This document shows, in pieces, positions 9,866 to 20,107 of a stretch of 23,859 bases of DNA. Source of the stretch: Pigoraptor vietnamica (Eukaryota; Opisthokonta; Filasterea); assembly GCA_943704525.1 (NCBI GenBank), contig CALSCQ010002021.1, positions 1-23,859 on the forward strand. The letters are read 5' to 3'. The translations under genes were made by a program, and so were the position numbers. A model generated the notes under the pieces. It was given only the letters and a program-made list of their open reading frames with translations. It did not search any database and had not been told where the DNA came from. Position 1 is the first letter of the stretch; each line of letters opens with the position of its first letter.

Positions 9866-10640
9866 ATGGCAGTCGCGGCGCGCGAGGCGGTGTCGCACAC
9901 GCGTGCGCTCGAGATGCTGTCGGGTCTGTTTGCCTCGCTCGTCGAGAGCGACCCGCTGCTTTCGGACGTGTCTGCGGAAGCGCACTTGGAGGACATTACG
10001 ACGCTCATCGCGCTGGAGCACGGAAATGCGATGATTATCGGCGTGCGAAAGTTCACTGGCGAATCTGTCAGTGAGTGTTGCTTGGCCCTTTTTTTGTTCT
10101 TCTTCATTTTATGTGTCTTAATGTGTGTCTGTGTGCGTGTGTGCACGTTTTGGTGTGCGCGTGTGCGCGCGTTTTGGTGTGTGGCGTGTGAGAATGTGTG
10201 GGCGTGTTTCTATACGTGTGAACCCATTTGTTTTCTGCGCGTGTTACTGTGACTGCAGTGCGTCAGACTAACCTCGCACGCTTCGGCAGCCGTCGTCGTT
10301 CTTATGCAAGCGACTGTCAAGGACCTCAAGCGGGCCATTCAGCGCAAGATTTCTCAGTTGGAGGAGACGAAGATGGGATCGCGTCGCATCAGCTGGTGAG
10401 TGCGTCTGCATGTCGCGTTACACCATAACGCACTTTTGCCTTTGCGAAATGTGAGTATGTGTGGGTGTTCCATGAGCTCAGCGAATTCAAACTCTGCGCA
10501 GGAAATACGTGTGGAAGAACTTTGTGTTGTCGTTTAAAGGAACGCGCCTCACCGACGACCGCGCGAAGCTCACGGACATTGGCATTCGCACGCGCGATGA
10601 AGTCGCCTTCGCACGGCGCCCCATCCGCAGCGACGACTGA
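9866..10640 (+). CDS. SNRNP25: U11/U12 snRNP 25 kDa protein (minor spliceosome)
   Basis: Three exons in phase: 9866-10070, 10290-10395, 10502-10640; 149 aa, a little longer than the human protein. It is a ubiquitin-like-fold subunit of the U11/U12 di-snRNP that recognises minor introns. Seen: SDPLLSDVSAEAHLEDI near residue 30, then VRKFTGESV joining VVVLMQATVKDLKRAIQRK, RRISWKYVWKNFVLSFKGT, LTDDRAKLTDIGIRTRDEV. These match the family's ATVxDLKKAIQR, HISWxYVW and GIRNRDEVSF signatures in order and spacing. The acceptor at 10289 was chosen because it gives a gap-free match and has ACTAAC about 20 bases upstream. The AG at 10258 would break the frame. Confidence 0.9.
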
Positions 10641-10996
10641 GGCGCACACCACCTTCGCTCTCAAATCGCGTGTCCGCGCCTTTCTACGAATCGCGGCTTG
10701 TGGTGCAAGTACTCACCTTCGCTCTCAAATTGCGTGTCCGCGCCTTTCTACGAATCGCGGCTTGCGGTGCAAGTACGGCGTGCGGCATTGTTGCAAATTC
10801 CTCAATACCCAGCCCACGCGCTCGCTATCGGTTGCGTCGCGACAGGTCCCGCGCTACGAACGAGAAGCACGCCGCAAGACGGCGCCTTGCTTCCTTTCTC
10901 GCTCTCCCGCTTCCCACCGCCCAAACGGCCAAAGGGAAACAATGAAATTTGCAAGTGATCGCACAAATTAGCGCCAGTGAAAAGCTTACGGGCATC
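10641..10996. other. Convergent 3' spacer, SNRNP25 and PIGL
   Basis: 356 bases between two stops. Apart from the 64-base tandem duplication listed separately I see no gene. It must hold both polyadenylation regions. Confidence 0.55.
10650..10777. repeat. 64-base imperfect tandem duplication
   Basis: Copies at 10650-10713 and 10714-10777 start CACCTTCGCTCTCAAAT and differ at only a few bases. They begin ten bases after the SNRNP25 stop and so probably lie in its 3' untranslated region. Confidence 0.9.
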
Positions 10997-12005
10997 TCAG
11001 TTTATCGGCGTGAGCGTATTGACGTGCATGTACCGCGAAAACAAGACGTACAGTCGCCTAAACCACACAAACTGCGACGCATGCGCGCGCATCGCACGCA
11101 CTGCTCTCACATAAGAGGCGGGCGAGGACACCGCCACCCTCTCGCACAACAGCAGAGACAGCGGGACGTCCACGAAGGACGCGTACTTTCGAAGCAGACT
11201 CGTCGTCTCGAGGGCCAGCGAACGGATCCCCTTCAGTTGGCCGCTAGAACACATGCTTCGCACGGCGCGATAGACGGCGCAGTGGTTTGCGTGGCCAGAA
11301 ACGCCCCCATCGTCGAAGGTGACCAGCACGGAAATGCCACCGGCCGGATCGCCGCCCACGCCTTGCGATGCGCGATCAACGTAGCTCGTAATGTGCTCTG
11401 CCACAACACGAAGGTCCCACTTGGCTGCTGGATCGTCCCTCAGACGCTTATCGTCCACAACAAAGACGCGAGATTCGTTCACACCAAGCACCTGCCAGAC
11501 GCATGTCGCGCGAAGTAAGCAAGAGTATTATGAATTCTCTTTAAGACGTGTGTGGAACAAACGCACCTTGCAGCTCTTTTCGAGCTCGTGCCTTCGCACG
11601 GATCCAAGGCCGTCGTAGTTGCCCGTGGAGAGGCACAGCACGTGGACGTTGCGTCCGTCGCGCGCAAGTCGGAGGATGGTGGGCGCAAAGAACATGCACT
11701 CGTCGTCGGGGTGCGCAATCACGACGAGGGCATCGCCATCGCGTGCCGGCTCGCTTCTGCGTGAGTGAAAGTCACACATACACACAGAACCCCTCAGTAA
11801 AATTACACGTACATATGAAACACCTCAGCACAGACCCCTATACTCCCACAATAATGAATACTGACCTCGCCTCTCGCCGCTGTCGCCTTGCGAGAACAAT
11901 CAAAAGAAGAAACACAAACACGTTCACGGCGACGAGCACTCCCTTCACGGCCAACTCGGCCGCTTGCACAGCACCATCGACTGCATCCCAGTCCATTTCG
12001 ACCAT
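10997..12005 (-). CDS. PIGL: N-acetylglucosaminyl-phosphatidylinositol de-N-acetylase
   Basis: Three exons in phase: 12005-11866, 11756-11567, 11491-10997; 274 aa, near the usual 250-ish. It removes the acetyl group from GlcNAc-PI, the second step of GPI-anchor synthesis, on the cytosolic face of the ER. A single N-terminal membrane segment (about residues 20-39, [17 protein letters not shown]) is followed by RRQRR. The LmbE/PIG-L catalytic domain has AHPDDE at 61-66 (zinc and general-base residues), [29 protein letters not shown] at 129-136 and [13 protein letters not shown] at 168-180 (the second zinc-binding element). The C-terminal third ([15 protein letters not shown]) also matches the family. 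An in-frame TGA upstream of ATG 12005 fixes the start, with M4 as the only close alternative. Confidence 0.93.
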
Positions 12006-12630
12006 TTTGACAGCGGGAAATCACAGTTAAAGGAGTACGATTGTCAATCGTTTTTCTGTGAAACTGCAAAACCTTCAACGTGGGCGTGTTACCGTTTGTC
12101 ACTTTTGAGCACCCCGGATGCGCAGTACGAGGACTAGAGTTATAGATTGTCCTGCTTTGTTCTCGATTGCTCAAAATAATTGAAATATAAATCACATTTG
12201 TATGAAATTTGTATTGAAACCAGGGTGTGAAATGGCCAGTGGTGGAGTCCGTCCAATTAGGAAATTTTCAGAGATTTGGTTTTGTGTGGCGCCTACTCAG
12301 TGCACCGCAGGGTGGGTGTTTCCCAATGCATTGGCCCTTGGTTGGGGTTACAAGTCACTGCAACATACAGTGAGGGTCTCCAATTTGAATGCAAGGTGGA
12401 TGTTACGCCACTGCAGGCAGAGGTGGATGTTTACATTTGGTGTAGGGTGGGAGTTATGTGTGTCTGGGTGGCCACACCCCTCACGATGTGTGCTCAAGGG
12501 CTCCTCGGCGCATCTCGCACACAACGTTCAAAGCAAAAGGCACTTTGACTTGGCATTTTCTTCAGCATCTTTGCTCCTTTATCCTCTTTTGCGCAACGCG
12601 GGCGTAGCATTGCGCTCGATCGTAAGGAGG
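12006..12630. promoter_or_regulatory. Divergent promoter region, PIGL and TTHB210-like gene A
   Basis: 625 bases. The PIGL-proximal half is more AT-rich than the rest of the window. The gene-A-proximal part (about 12300-12480) contains several related G-rich units (GGGTGGGTGTTTC, AGGTGGATGTTAC, AGGTGGATGTTTAC, AGGGTGGGAGTTATG), followed by a CCACACCCC box. Open frames here encode nothing recognisable. Confidence 0.5.
12394..12434 (+). promoter_or_regulatory. AGGTGGATGTTAC motif, copy 2, with an adjacent degenerate copy
   Basis: Exact 13-base copy at 12394-12406, about 225-237 bases upstream of the gene A start codon. A second copy with one extra T is at 12421-12434, and a looser GGGTGGGAGTTATG lies just downstream. 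Confidence 0.5.
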
Positions 12631-13160
12631 ATGGCCCGCGCCCTTGCTGTCTTCGCCCTCGTGGGCTGTGTGCTTGTCGGCTTTGCTCTTGGCGAGCGTG
12701 AGTGTCCTCGTTTTTGTGAGCCTGCATCCTATTCACGATGTAATGCCCCGTAGTGCCCCGTAGAAATGACGTTGTGTTGTCTGAGGCGAGGTTGATGCAT
12801 GCGTCGGTCGTCAGATATGCATATCAGTATGCGTTATTGCTCGCTATTGTTCAGACGCATAACACCTTCTCGCGTTGCGACACACAGGCGTCTCGAAGAC
12901 GTTTGATCCGGCCAACTTCGGCTTCACGAAGGGCGACGATAACGCGGTCTTTACGACGTACGTGGACCGGGATGCCTCTGGCAAGCCGACGGTCGTTGGG
13001 TTCTCGTGGCCCGACTTTGTGTCTGGCCGCCTCGGGCTCCCCCCGCACCCTGCCGTTGCGATGCTCGAGATGCCCGAGGTCCGCGACGTGCCCTACAAGA
13101 CGTTCGAGTTTGACTGGAACAACGGTGGGTTGATCTGAATATGCCTCGTGCGTGCGTGCA

Positions 13161-13206
<46 letters not shown>

Positions 13207-14422
13207 TGTGGGCGCTCGTGGCAAGCAGGGCGTATTGTCGGTCACTTTCTAACCGACTCTTCACCCCTGGCTACGTTAGGGGGCCACCCTGGCGGTCTCT
13301 CGCTTGAGGACCGCGTCATCTACGACTCGCTCACACCGGGTGAGGAGCAGGCGCTCTTCCTCGTTCAGCACGGCGCGTGGATGGTCCCCCACTTTGACAT
13401 GCACGCGTACCACGTGGACATGTCGTACATTAGCGGCATCCAGCCGTGCTCGTCGTTCCCGCCGTGCGTTTTCGACCCCGCCATGATGGGCAAGACGATG
13501 AACTATCCCGCGGCGCGCTTTTTCCCGCCCAACTTCAAGCCGAGCCTCTACGCGGCGGTCCCCATGATGGGCATCCACTGGTGCGTTTTTCTCTTTTTTT
13601 TTTCCTGTTTTGTTTCGTATCTCACTCTTCCCCTCTCAACGCACCTCAAAACCGCGCGCGCTCGTTGTACGTTGACCTTATTCTCGGACAAGACCCTGCC
13701 TCACTCGCAATCCTGTTTGCGCTTGCAGGGACGACGTCACGGCGGACGTGACGCCAGAGTCGTATGCCACGACCCCCGCGATCATCTACGGTTCGTGGGA
13801 CGGCCGCATGATTTTCACCGAGGCGATGCCCGCCAAGAGCAACCTCGAGGCCATTCGCTCGTCGGCGTCCAAGATGCAGGTCGGCTCGCTCATGCGCCCC
13901 TCGCACTTCCAGCGCAGCGGCTACTACGCCAGCAACTACCGCATCTACTACAGCGCCGAGACGAACAACTTTTATTACGAGCTCTTCGACTTTGACTACT
14001 TTGAGGGTGAGTGGATGGCACGTGAGCCGCTCTGTCGGCGTCGGCTGTCTTCCTTCGCACCGTGTCGCGCATGTCGCTTGTTGGGATGGCACGTGAGCCG
14101 CTCTGTCGGCGTCGGCTGTCTTCCTTCGCACCGTGTCGCGCATGTCGCTTGTTGGGCCGTGGTCGCTGACGCCCTGCCTGGTTGCCGCACACAGTGGATG
14201 ATGAGTATGCCGATGACGAGTGGTACGAGAAGTTCAACAAGTGGCAGGTCCAGTTTAAGGTGCGTTGTTGTCGCATTGCGCCCTGTATCTGTGCCGGCAC
14301 CCTCCCGCTTCTTACATGTTAATCTGTGCCTGATGTTGAGTTTCTGACGCTGTTCGTTTCACTTGCAGGCGTGGAAGGCGAACGCTGGCTCGTGCAACAC
14401 GCCGCCGCCCGGCATGCCGTAA
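12631..14422 (+). CDS. Secreted TTHB210-like (DUF5602) protein, tandem copy A
   Basis: Six exons in phase: 12631-12697, 12888-13124, 13280-13580, 13729-14006, 14195-14259, 14369-14422; 333 aa. Residues 1-21 form a signal peptide (MARALAV, hydrophobic core, ALGE). The mature part shows DFVSGRLGLPP, then GGHPGGLSL (102-110), VPHFDMHAY (137-145), a PCSSFPPC Cys pair (158, 164), VPMMGIHW (195-202), and PAIIYGSWDGRMIFTEAMPA. The GHPxG, PHFDxH and MGxHW run matches the bacterial DUF5602/TTHB210-like family. The Thermus member TTHB210 is controlled by a sigma-E system and its biochemical role is unknown to me. The His/Asp motifs look like a metal site; that is inference. A third Cys (325) is near the C-terminus. 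Not known to me in eukaryotes. Confidence 0.85.
13141..13208. repeat. (GT)n with GTGC flanks in gene A intron 2
   Basis: CGTG repeats surround about 28 bases of GT repeats within intron 13125-13279, in sense orientation. Confidence 0.9.
14013..14154. repeat. 71-base perfect tandem duplication in gene A intron 4
   Basis: Copy 1 is 14013-14083 and copy 2 is 14084-14154; I find no mismatch. It lies wholly in intron 14007-14194. Perfect identity suggests recent duplication. Confidence 0.93.
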
Positions 14423-14975
14423 GGCGCGAACTCAGTCGTGCTTCAGTGCTCAGTCGCCGTCCTCGACCTGGGGACGAATGTAATTGCCTGACAGCATTCT
14501 CACCGTGGCGTATGTGAGTCACGGTCGCAGCGTAGGGCAGAGCAAAGTTCTCAACAACCCAAGCCGGCGAATGCAATTGTTAACCCTCATCAAGGGTGGA
14601 AATTATGCGGTTGGTGTAAGGTGGATGTTACAGATAGTATGCACAGTGGGGATTAGCGAGACCGACCACACCCCCTGGGGACTAAATTGGCCGCATTTGG
14701 CTCGACGGGGCGGTGACCCACTCCTCGTGCCTCTTCATCCCAAAAAACGCATCTTTGCCTTTCTTCAGACCTCACGCCGATTCGTTCATTATTTTGAGAG
14801 ACGCCGTTATCTGCTTGTGTAGTTGAAACGATCGCTCAGCCACCGACGGACTCGGCGCACTGCTCCAGCCGGCGGCTCAGGCACCGCGGTTGAGACATTA
14901 GGCGACAGACTCGCACTGAGGGCGTGGGGGTCTCGTTTTAGGGGATTCTCTATCGCTTGCGTCCGCCCGTTTAAT
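14423..14975. promoter_or_regulatory. Spacer and promoter between TTHB210-like genes A and B
   Basis: 553 bases. It holds the third AGGTGGATGTTAC copy and, about 45 bases further, a CCACACCCC box, the same order as upstream of gene A. No gene or RNA seen. Confidence 0.5.
14619..14631 (+). promoter_or_regulatory. AGGTGGATGTTAC motif, copy 3
   Basis: Exact 13-base copy about 345-357 bases upstream of the gene B start codon, preceded by GGTGTA as also seen near 12438. A possible shared control site of the two paralogues. Confidence 0.5.
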
Positions 14976-16841
14976 ATGGCGCGAGGCATCGCGCTGCTCC
15001 TCGTGAGCCTTGCCCTTCTCAGCGCTGTTGCGGGCGAATGTAAGTCTGTGTCAGATTGAGTTGTCGCCAGGCTTGTGTTGCGCCCACTCTTGCATTTTTG
15101 CGAGTAAATGTTGTCTCCTGTCGTTGCTCACCAAAGTGCGTGGCGTGACTGCGTTCATATCTCAAAATCTGAGCGGCGGGCGTGTCTTTTCAGTATTGTT
15201 GTTGCTACTGTACTGTCCAGAATTGCCAAATGACCCTCACGCCATGTCCGCCGCTGTGTCTGCAGACCATGTCAGCGTGTTCAACCCTGCCGACTACGGG
15301 TTCGAAGTGGGCGACTCGCACGCCGTGTTCACATTGTACCTCGACACCAATGCGACGGGCGAGCCCAACGTGGCGGGCTTCCGGTTCCCCGACTTTACGA
15401 CCGGGCGCCTCGTCCTTCCGTCGCACCCCATGACCACGTCGTTTGACGTTCCGTCGTCCGTCGAGCTTCCATACAAGATATTCTCGTTCGATTGGAACCC
15501 AAGTGAGTGCATGTCCATTGTTGGCTGTTGTGATCATGAGTGCCTCAGTCTGTCAATCTCCATTCATTTCGATTGTCGTGCAAGCAATGTGTGGCCGGCT
15601 GAACCCCGGCTGTCTTTCATATATGCCGCATTGGTCAGACAGTGCCCGTAACGGTTGCCGGCTGTGGCGATGCTTAACATGTGGCTCCGCTCCCCCGGTT
15701 GATTTTTGCGATCCCGTCTGCTCACTGGTTTTTGAAATTCCGACCTTGAGTTCGTTTGACTTCGCTTGAACTGACCGATGCATTCATTCCCCCGCAACAC
15801 TCAGACGGGCACCCGGGCGGCCTCTCCCTTGCGGACCGCGCCACGTACAACAAGCTGCCAGATAGCCAGAAGGCGGCGTTCCTTGCACAGCACGGCGCCT
15901 GGATGGTCCCCCACTTTGACTTTCACCTCTACCACGTCGGCATTGATTTCCTCGACGACATCCAGTGCGAGGCGTTCCCCCCGTGCTCCCTCAGCGCGAA
16001 CCAGAAGGCGGCGGCGACCAATTACCCGCCGGCGCGCTTCCTTCCGAGGCACTACGTCCCGGACATTAACACTGTCGTGCCGATGATGGGTCTCCACTGG
16101 TGGGTCCCTAATCTATTGAGTGTGGACGTGTCGTGAACTATGCCGTGAGCCGAACAGCAACAGTTTCCTGTGTAGATCTGTCCGTACGCCTCCGTCGGCA
16201 AGGGAACTGGAGTCTCGTCCCCACAGGCTGAAGACGTCGTCATGTGTGCCGGCCGTTGTGCTAATCGCAACTCCTCCCTTTCATTGTCAGGGACGACGCG
16301 TCAGAGGACGTCACTCCCGCGCACTATGCCGCCAACCCTGCCGTCATTTACGGCTCGTGGAACGGGCGCATGATCTTCACGGAGACAATGCCCGCCAAGA
16401 GCACCTTTGAGACGATTCGCGCGACGGGCGCGACGTACACCGGCTCGCTCAAGCGCCCGCTGGCGTTCCAGCGCACGGGACACTACGCAGGGCAGTTCCG
16501 GATTCACTACGATTCCGTCGCCGAAGAGTTCGTCATCGAGATATTCGACTTTGAGCGCATCGAAGGTGCTTAGTGTTTCTATGCCAACCCTCACTGCTGT
16601 TGTTGGTAGCACGCAGGGAATTGAAGCCGTCGTGCCTGACATTCCGATTCGCGCGCGTTGCAGTGGATGCTGCGTACGCCCCCGACGAGTGGAGGGAGGC
16701 CTACGGAGAGTTCACGAGCTCTTTCGAGGTGCGTGCGCGTTCGTTGGCTCAGTTAATCCAGACACAGCGTTCATTCCGACTCACCCGAAATGCGCACGCA
16801 TTTGATCGCAGACGTGGAAGAGGAACAGCTGTAACAACTGA
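14976..16841 (+). CDS. Secreted TTHB210-like (DUF5602) protein, tandem copy B
   Basis: Six exons in phase: 14976-15039, 15266-15502, 15805-16099, 16291-16565, 16664-16728, 16812-16841; 321 aa. Residues 1-21 are a signal peptide (MARGIALLLVSLALLSAVAGE). Family motifs: DWNPNGHPGG (97-106), VPHFDFHLYHV (135-145), QCEAFPPC (C155, C161), VPMMGLHW (192-199), PAVIYGSWNGRMIFTETMPA. C319 sits near the C-terminus, matching C325 of copy A. Exons 2 (237 bases) and 5 (65 bases) are identical in length to copy A, and all five introns have the same phases (1,1,2,1,0), so the pair arose by duplication of an already intron-bearing gene. Introns have diverged fully. Secretion or cell-surface location is inferred from the signal peptide; no membrane anchor seen. 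Confidence 0.85.
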
Positions 16842-16980
16842 ATGCCGGGGAGGAAATGGAGACGCCGCACTTGGCTGGCGTCGTTGACAGTAAACATTGT
16901 CGAGTCGGCCGCTGTTGTGCAGCTGTTGCACGGTCGTTGGTCACGAGGAATGCGAAATAGAGAGGTGCAACGCGACGAGC
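16842..16980. other. Convergent 3' spacer
   Basis: 139 bases between the stops of TTHB210-like gene B and the exonuclease gene. Nothing else seen. Confidence 0.6.
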
Positions 16981-18542
16981 TCACGTCTCGGACGCTCCGA
17001 CGTCATCGATGCCTACTCGCCGTATGACGCGCGCATCTGCCCAGTGCACGAGTTAGCCGAAGAAAAACAGCATAGAATCGAAATCATCGCAGAAGCAAAA
17101 TTAACATAGAAGATTGACAGAGGCAAAACGAACATTCAAACGCACCTTCTTTGGCGCGCATTCTGACGAGGTCGATGCAGGTGAGTGCGTCCTCAAAACT
17201 GTCGTGCCCTTCCGACGCACGCTGCTGAATCAAGCGGCCCAGCAGCTCGGCGCTCAGCGTACGGAGAGCCCGCTTGTACGGCGACCCCAACTTGTGAGGG
17301 AAGAGCACCGACGTGTCCACGACGCGGCCGTGAGATATCTGCGCCACGTGGCAAGAGGAAAACAATCAGCGACACTCTTGCGGCAGGCTCACGTGACGAC
17401 AGGGTGCGTGCGTCACTGACCCGCAACGCATGGAGGTCGCTCTCGAGCGAATGCCCGACGAGAATGGTACCGCAGGACACGAGACGGAGCACTTCGCTCT
17501 GCGCCGCCTCAAAGTCGCATGCGTCTGGCGCGGCGAGCTTTTCCGCCGTCATTCCGCTAAACTCAGTGTTGAGATCGACGACTGTGCCCGTCGGCCGCAC
17601 CACGCGATCCAGCGCCACCTTGCCGAATCCGTCCACAAGCGTCACGCGGGCCAGTTCGAAGCCCAACGTCGTGTATATCTACGCTCACACGCACGCGCCG
17701 CGCAAGGACAGCAGAAGTGAGATGGTTGGAAAAAAGGGCAAGGCGTACACCGTCGCACGTGACCCACCATTTCACAGTCGAGGCCGTAGACGCGCGCGCC
17801 TCTTTCCCCAGGGACAGTCGCGCGGCAGTCGTCGTAAGTTAGAGGGGGCGACGAAGGCACGTGCACGGCGGCGGTTCGGCACCCGGGGCTCCCTCCGATG
17901 CCGTTGCAGCACGAGTAGACGTCCATCGTGCCCTCCACCCACCGCCCTGTGGCGTTAAATTGAGTCTCTTGTTAACATTACAACCGTCAAAGTGCTTTCG
18001 AGCACGTGCTGCGCCGTTGTGAACGACGGTTGCATGGCGCCTTTTCTTTCGCGGACGTCGTCGCACAGACGATCACACCACGCGCAACAGCCCAAGTCTA
18101 GAGACAGCTCACCCTTTCTGCGCGTCCACTGGCGGCCTGGGTGGTAGGCGCAGGTGGCCGGGGGTTCGGCACCGTCCTCGAGAGACACGCCGCACCGCAT
18201 GCATGCGGGAGAAAACGGCTCGTCGGCCGCACTCTGCAGCAATCAGCCGGTAATTAACAGCACATCAACTAACGGACCAACTCATATGCGATTACACGTG
18301 CTTATGCGTGCACGTGCAATGGCAAAAGCAAACAGGAACTGCACGGCCTCTGCCTCACTGAGTCGATGCACGCAAGGGCACGCACAGGGGGATCGCCTTC
18401 GGCCGGCGGGACGATGAAGCCGTTCTCGACCAGCTGCTCGCGTGTGAGGATGTAGGGTGCGGCCACAGCAGCCGTGAGCTCTGTGCCTGATGGTGCCATT
18501 ACACCGTAAGAAATGTGAATACAATTCATGCCTCGTCGCGAT

Positions 18543-18578
<36 letters not shown>

Positions 18579-18591
18579 GCACACAACACAC

Positions 18592-18628
<37 letters not shown>

Positions 18629-18641
18629 GCACACAACACAC

Positions 18642-18728
<87 letters not shown>

Positions 18729-18863
18729 GATCGTAAACCGAAACCCACAGCGCTTCCCGCGCAACCTGGGGCCCTCGCCGTGTGCGTGCGCATGCTGCCC
18801 GTGGGCGTGGGAGTGCCCGTGGCAAGGGGCGCCGTTGTGGCTGTGGCCGTGTGTTTGCTCCAT
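16981..18863 (-). CDS. REXO1/REX-type 3'-5' RNA exonuclease with His-rich N-terminus
   Basis: Seven exons in phase: 18863-18749, 18486-18386, 18233-18113, 17946-17768, 17678-17421, 17338-17146, 17036-16981; 340 aa. Residues 1-38 are His-rich (HGHSH and HAHGQHAHAH). Next comes APYILTREQLVENGF, an element found before the exonuclease in REXO1-like proteins. A zinc-binding-like region follows (C83, C86, C100, YHPG at 102-105, C125, C126, C135, H141). The DEDDh domain has Exo I YGLDCEM (D169, E171) with YTTLGFELARVTLVD, DLNTEFSGMT, Exo II LVGHSLESDLHALR (D253), and Exo III H303, D308 in EGHDSFEDA. Relatives trim 3' ends of 5S rRNA, snRNA and snoRNA. The exact paralogue (REXO1, 3 or 5 type) is not settled. 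The His-rich exon is joined by phase over a microsatellite intron and is the least certain part. Confidence 0.85.
18546..18728. repeat. (CA)n microsatellite in exonuclease intron 1
   Basis: About 180 bases of CA, with a CACGCGCACACAACACACAA interruption present twice, 50 bases apart, showing internal duplication. In the sense of the host transcript it is a GU tract. Confidence 0.95.
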
Positions 18864-19417
<554 letters not shown>

Positions 19418-20075
19418 ATGGTTGTCCTTCACGTGAAGCGGGGCGACGAGAGCCTCTTTCTGTTTCAGACGACGTGCGATGTCCCTCTCGACAAGCTCAT
19501 CCCTGAAGTAACCGCCATATACAACGGGCGGTTGCGCGTAGAGCGCCTTTGCGAGGGTGCGTGGGCCACACATTGCGACAGTGCGCGCTCAAGCGTTCCC
19601 CTCTCTGTGTGGTGATGTGTCTGCTCTTCAATGGCCCATGAATGTGGCACAATGAGCAGTGGGGGCCCATAGGAAGTGTTGGTCGCTGCATCTTACCTTG
19701 GACATCCCCCGTGTGTGCAGCTGCGCGCGACCTCGCAAAGCACGGCGTGTGTCTCCCACCGAACATGCAGGGCCTGACGCCGGAGCAGATCGAGGAGATG
19801 CACTATGTCGACGACTGGGGGCAGAAGTGCCGTCCCATGGGCGGCGTCGTCGTCAACCCGGACCCAATGGGACGGCGGAACGGCGAAGGTGCGCGGGCAG
19901 CGTGCATGCGTAGTGTTAAACACTGAATTGCTTAGGTTGTCGTTTTGTTACGTAGCGATGATCCAGCACTATGCGGACGTTATTGAGAAGGCCTGCGCGG
20001 AAGCACTCGCGGTCATCAGCAAGGTTTGTGGTTGCGCGTATGAGTGACGTGTATTTATAGTGTGGGGAGTGCGCA

Positions 20076-20107
<32 letters not shown>

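Noticed and set aside
12006-12060. Possible U12-type branch site (TCCTTTAAC on the minus strand)
   Set aside because: It lies upstream of the PIGL start codon, not before an acceptor, has one base too many, and no U12-type donor accompanies it.
12202-12753. 183-codon plus-strand open frame upstream of TTHB210-like gene A
   Set aside because: It covers the G-rich motif region and the signal-peptide exon in another frame; gene A's in-phase exons explain the coding signal.
13646-14300. Minus-strand open frames containing a repeated peptide
   Set aside because: The repetition comes only from the 71-base intron duplication read in antisense.
18546-18728. Possible CRISPR-like or tandem array
   Set aside because: The repeats are dinucleotides with no unique spacers, in a eukaryotic intron.
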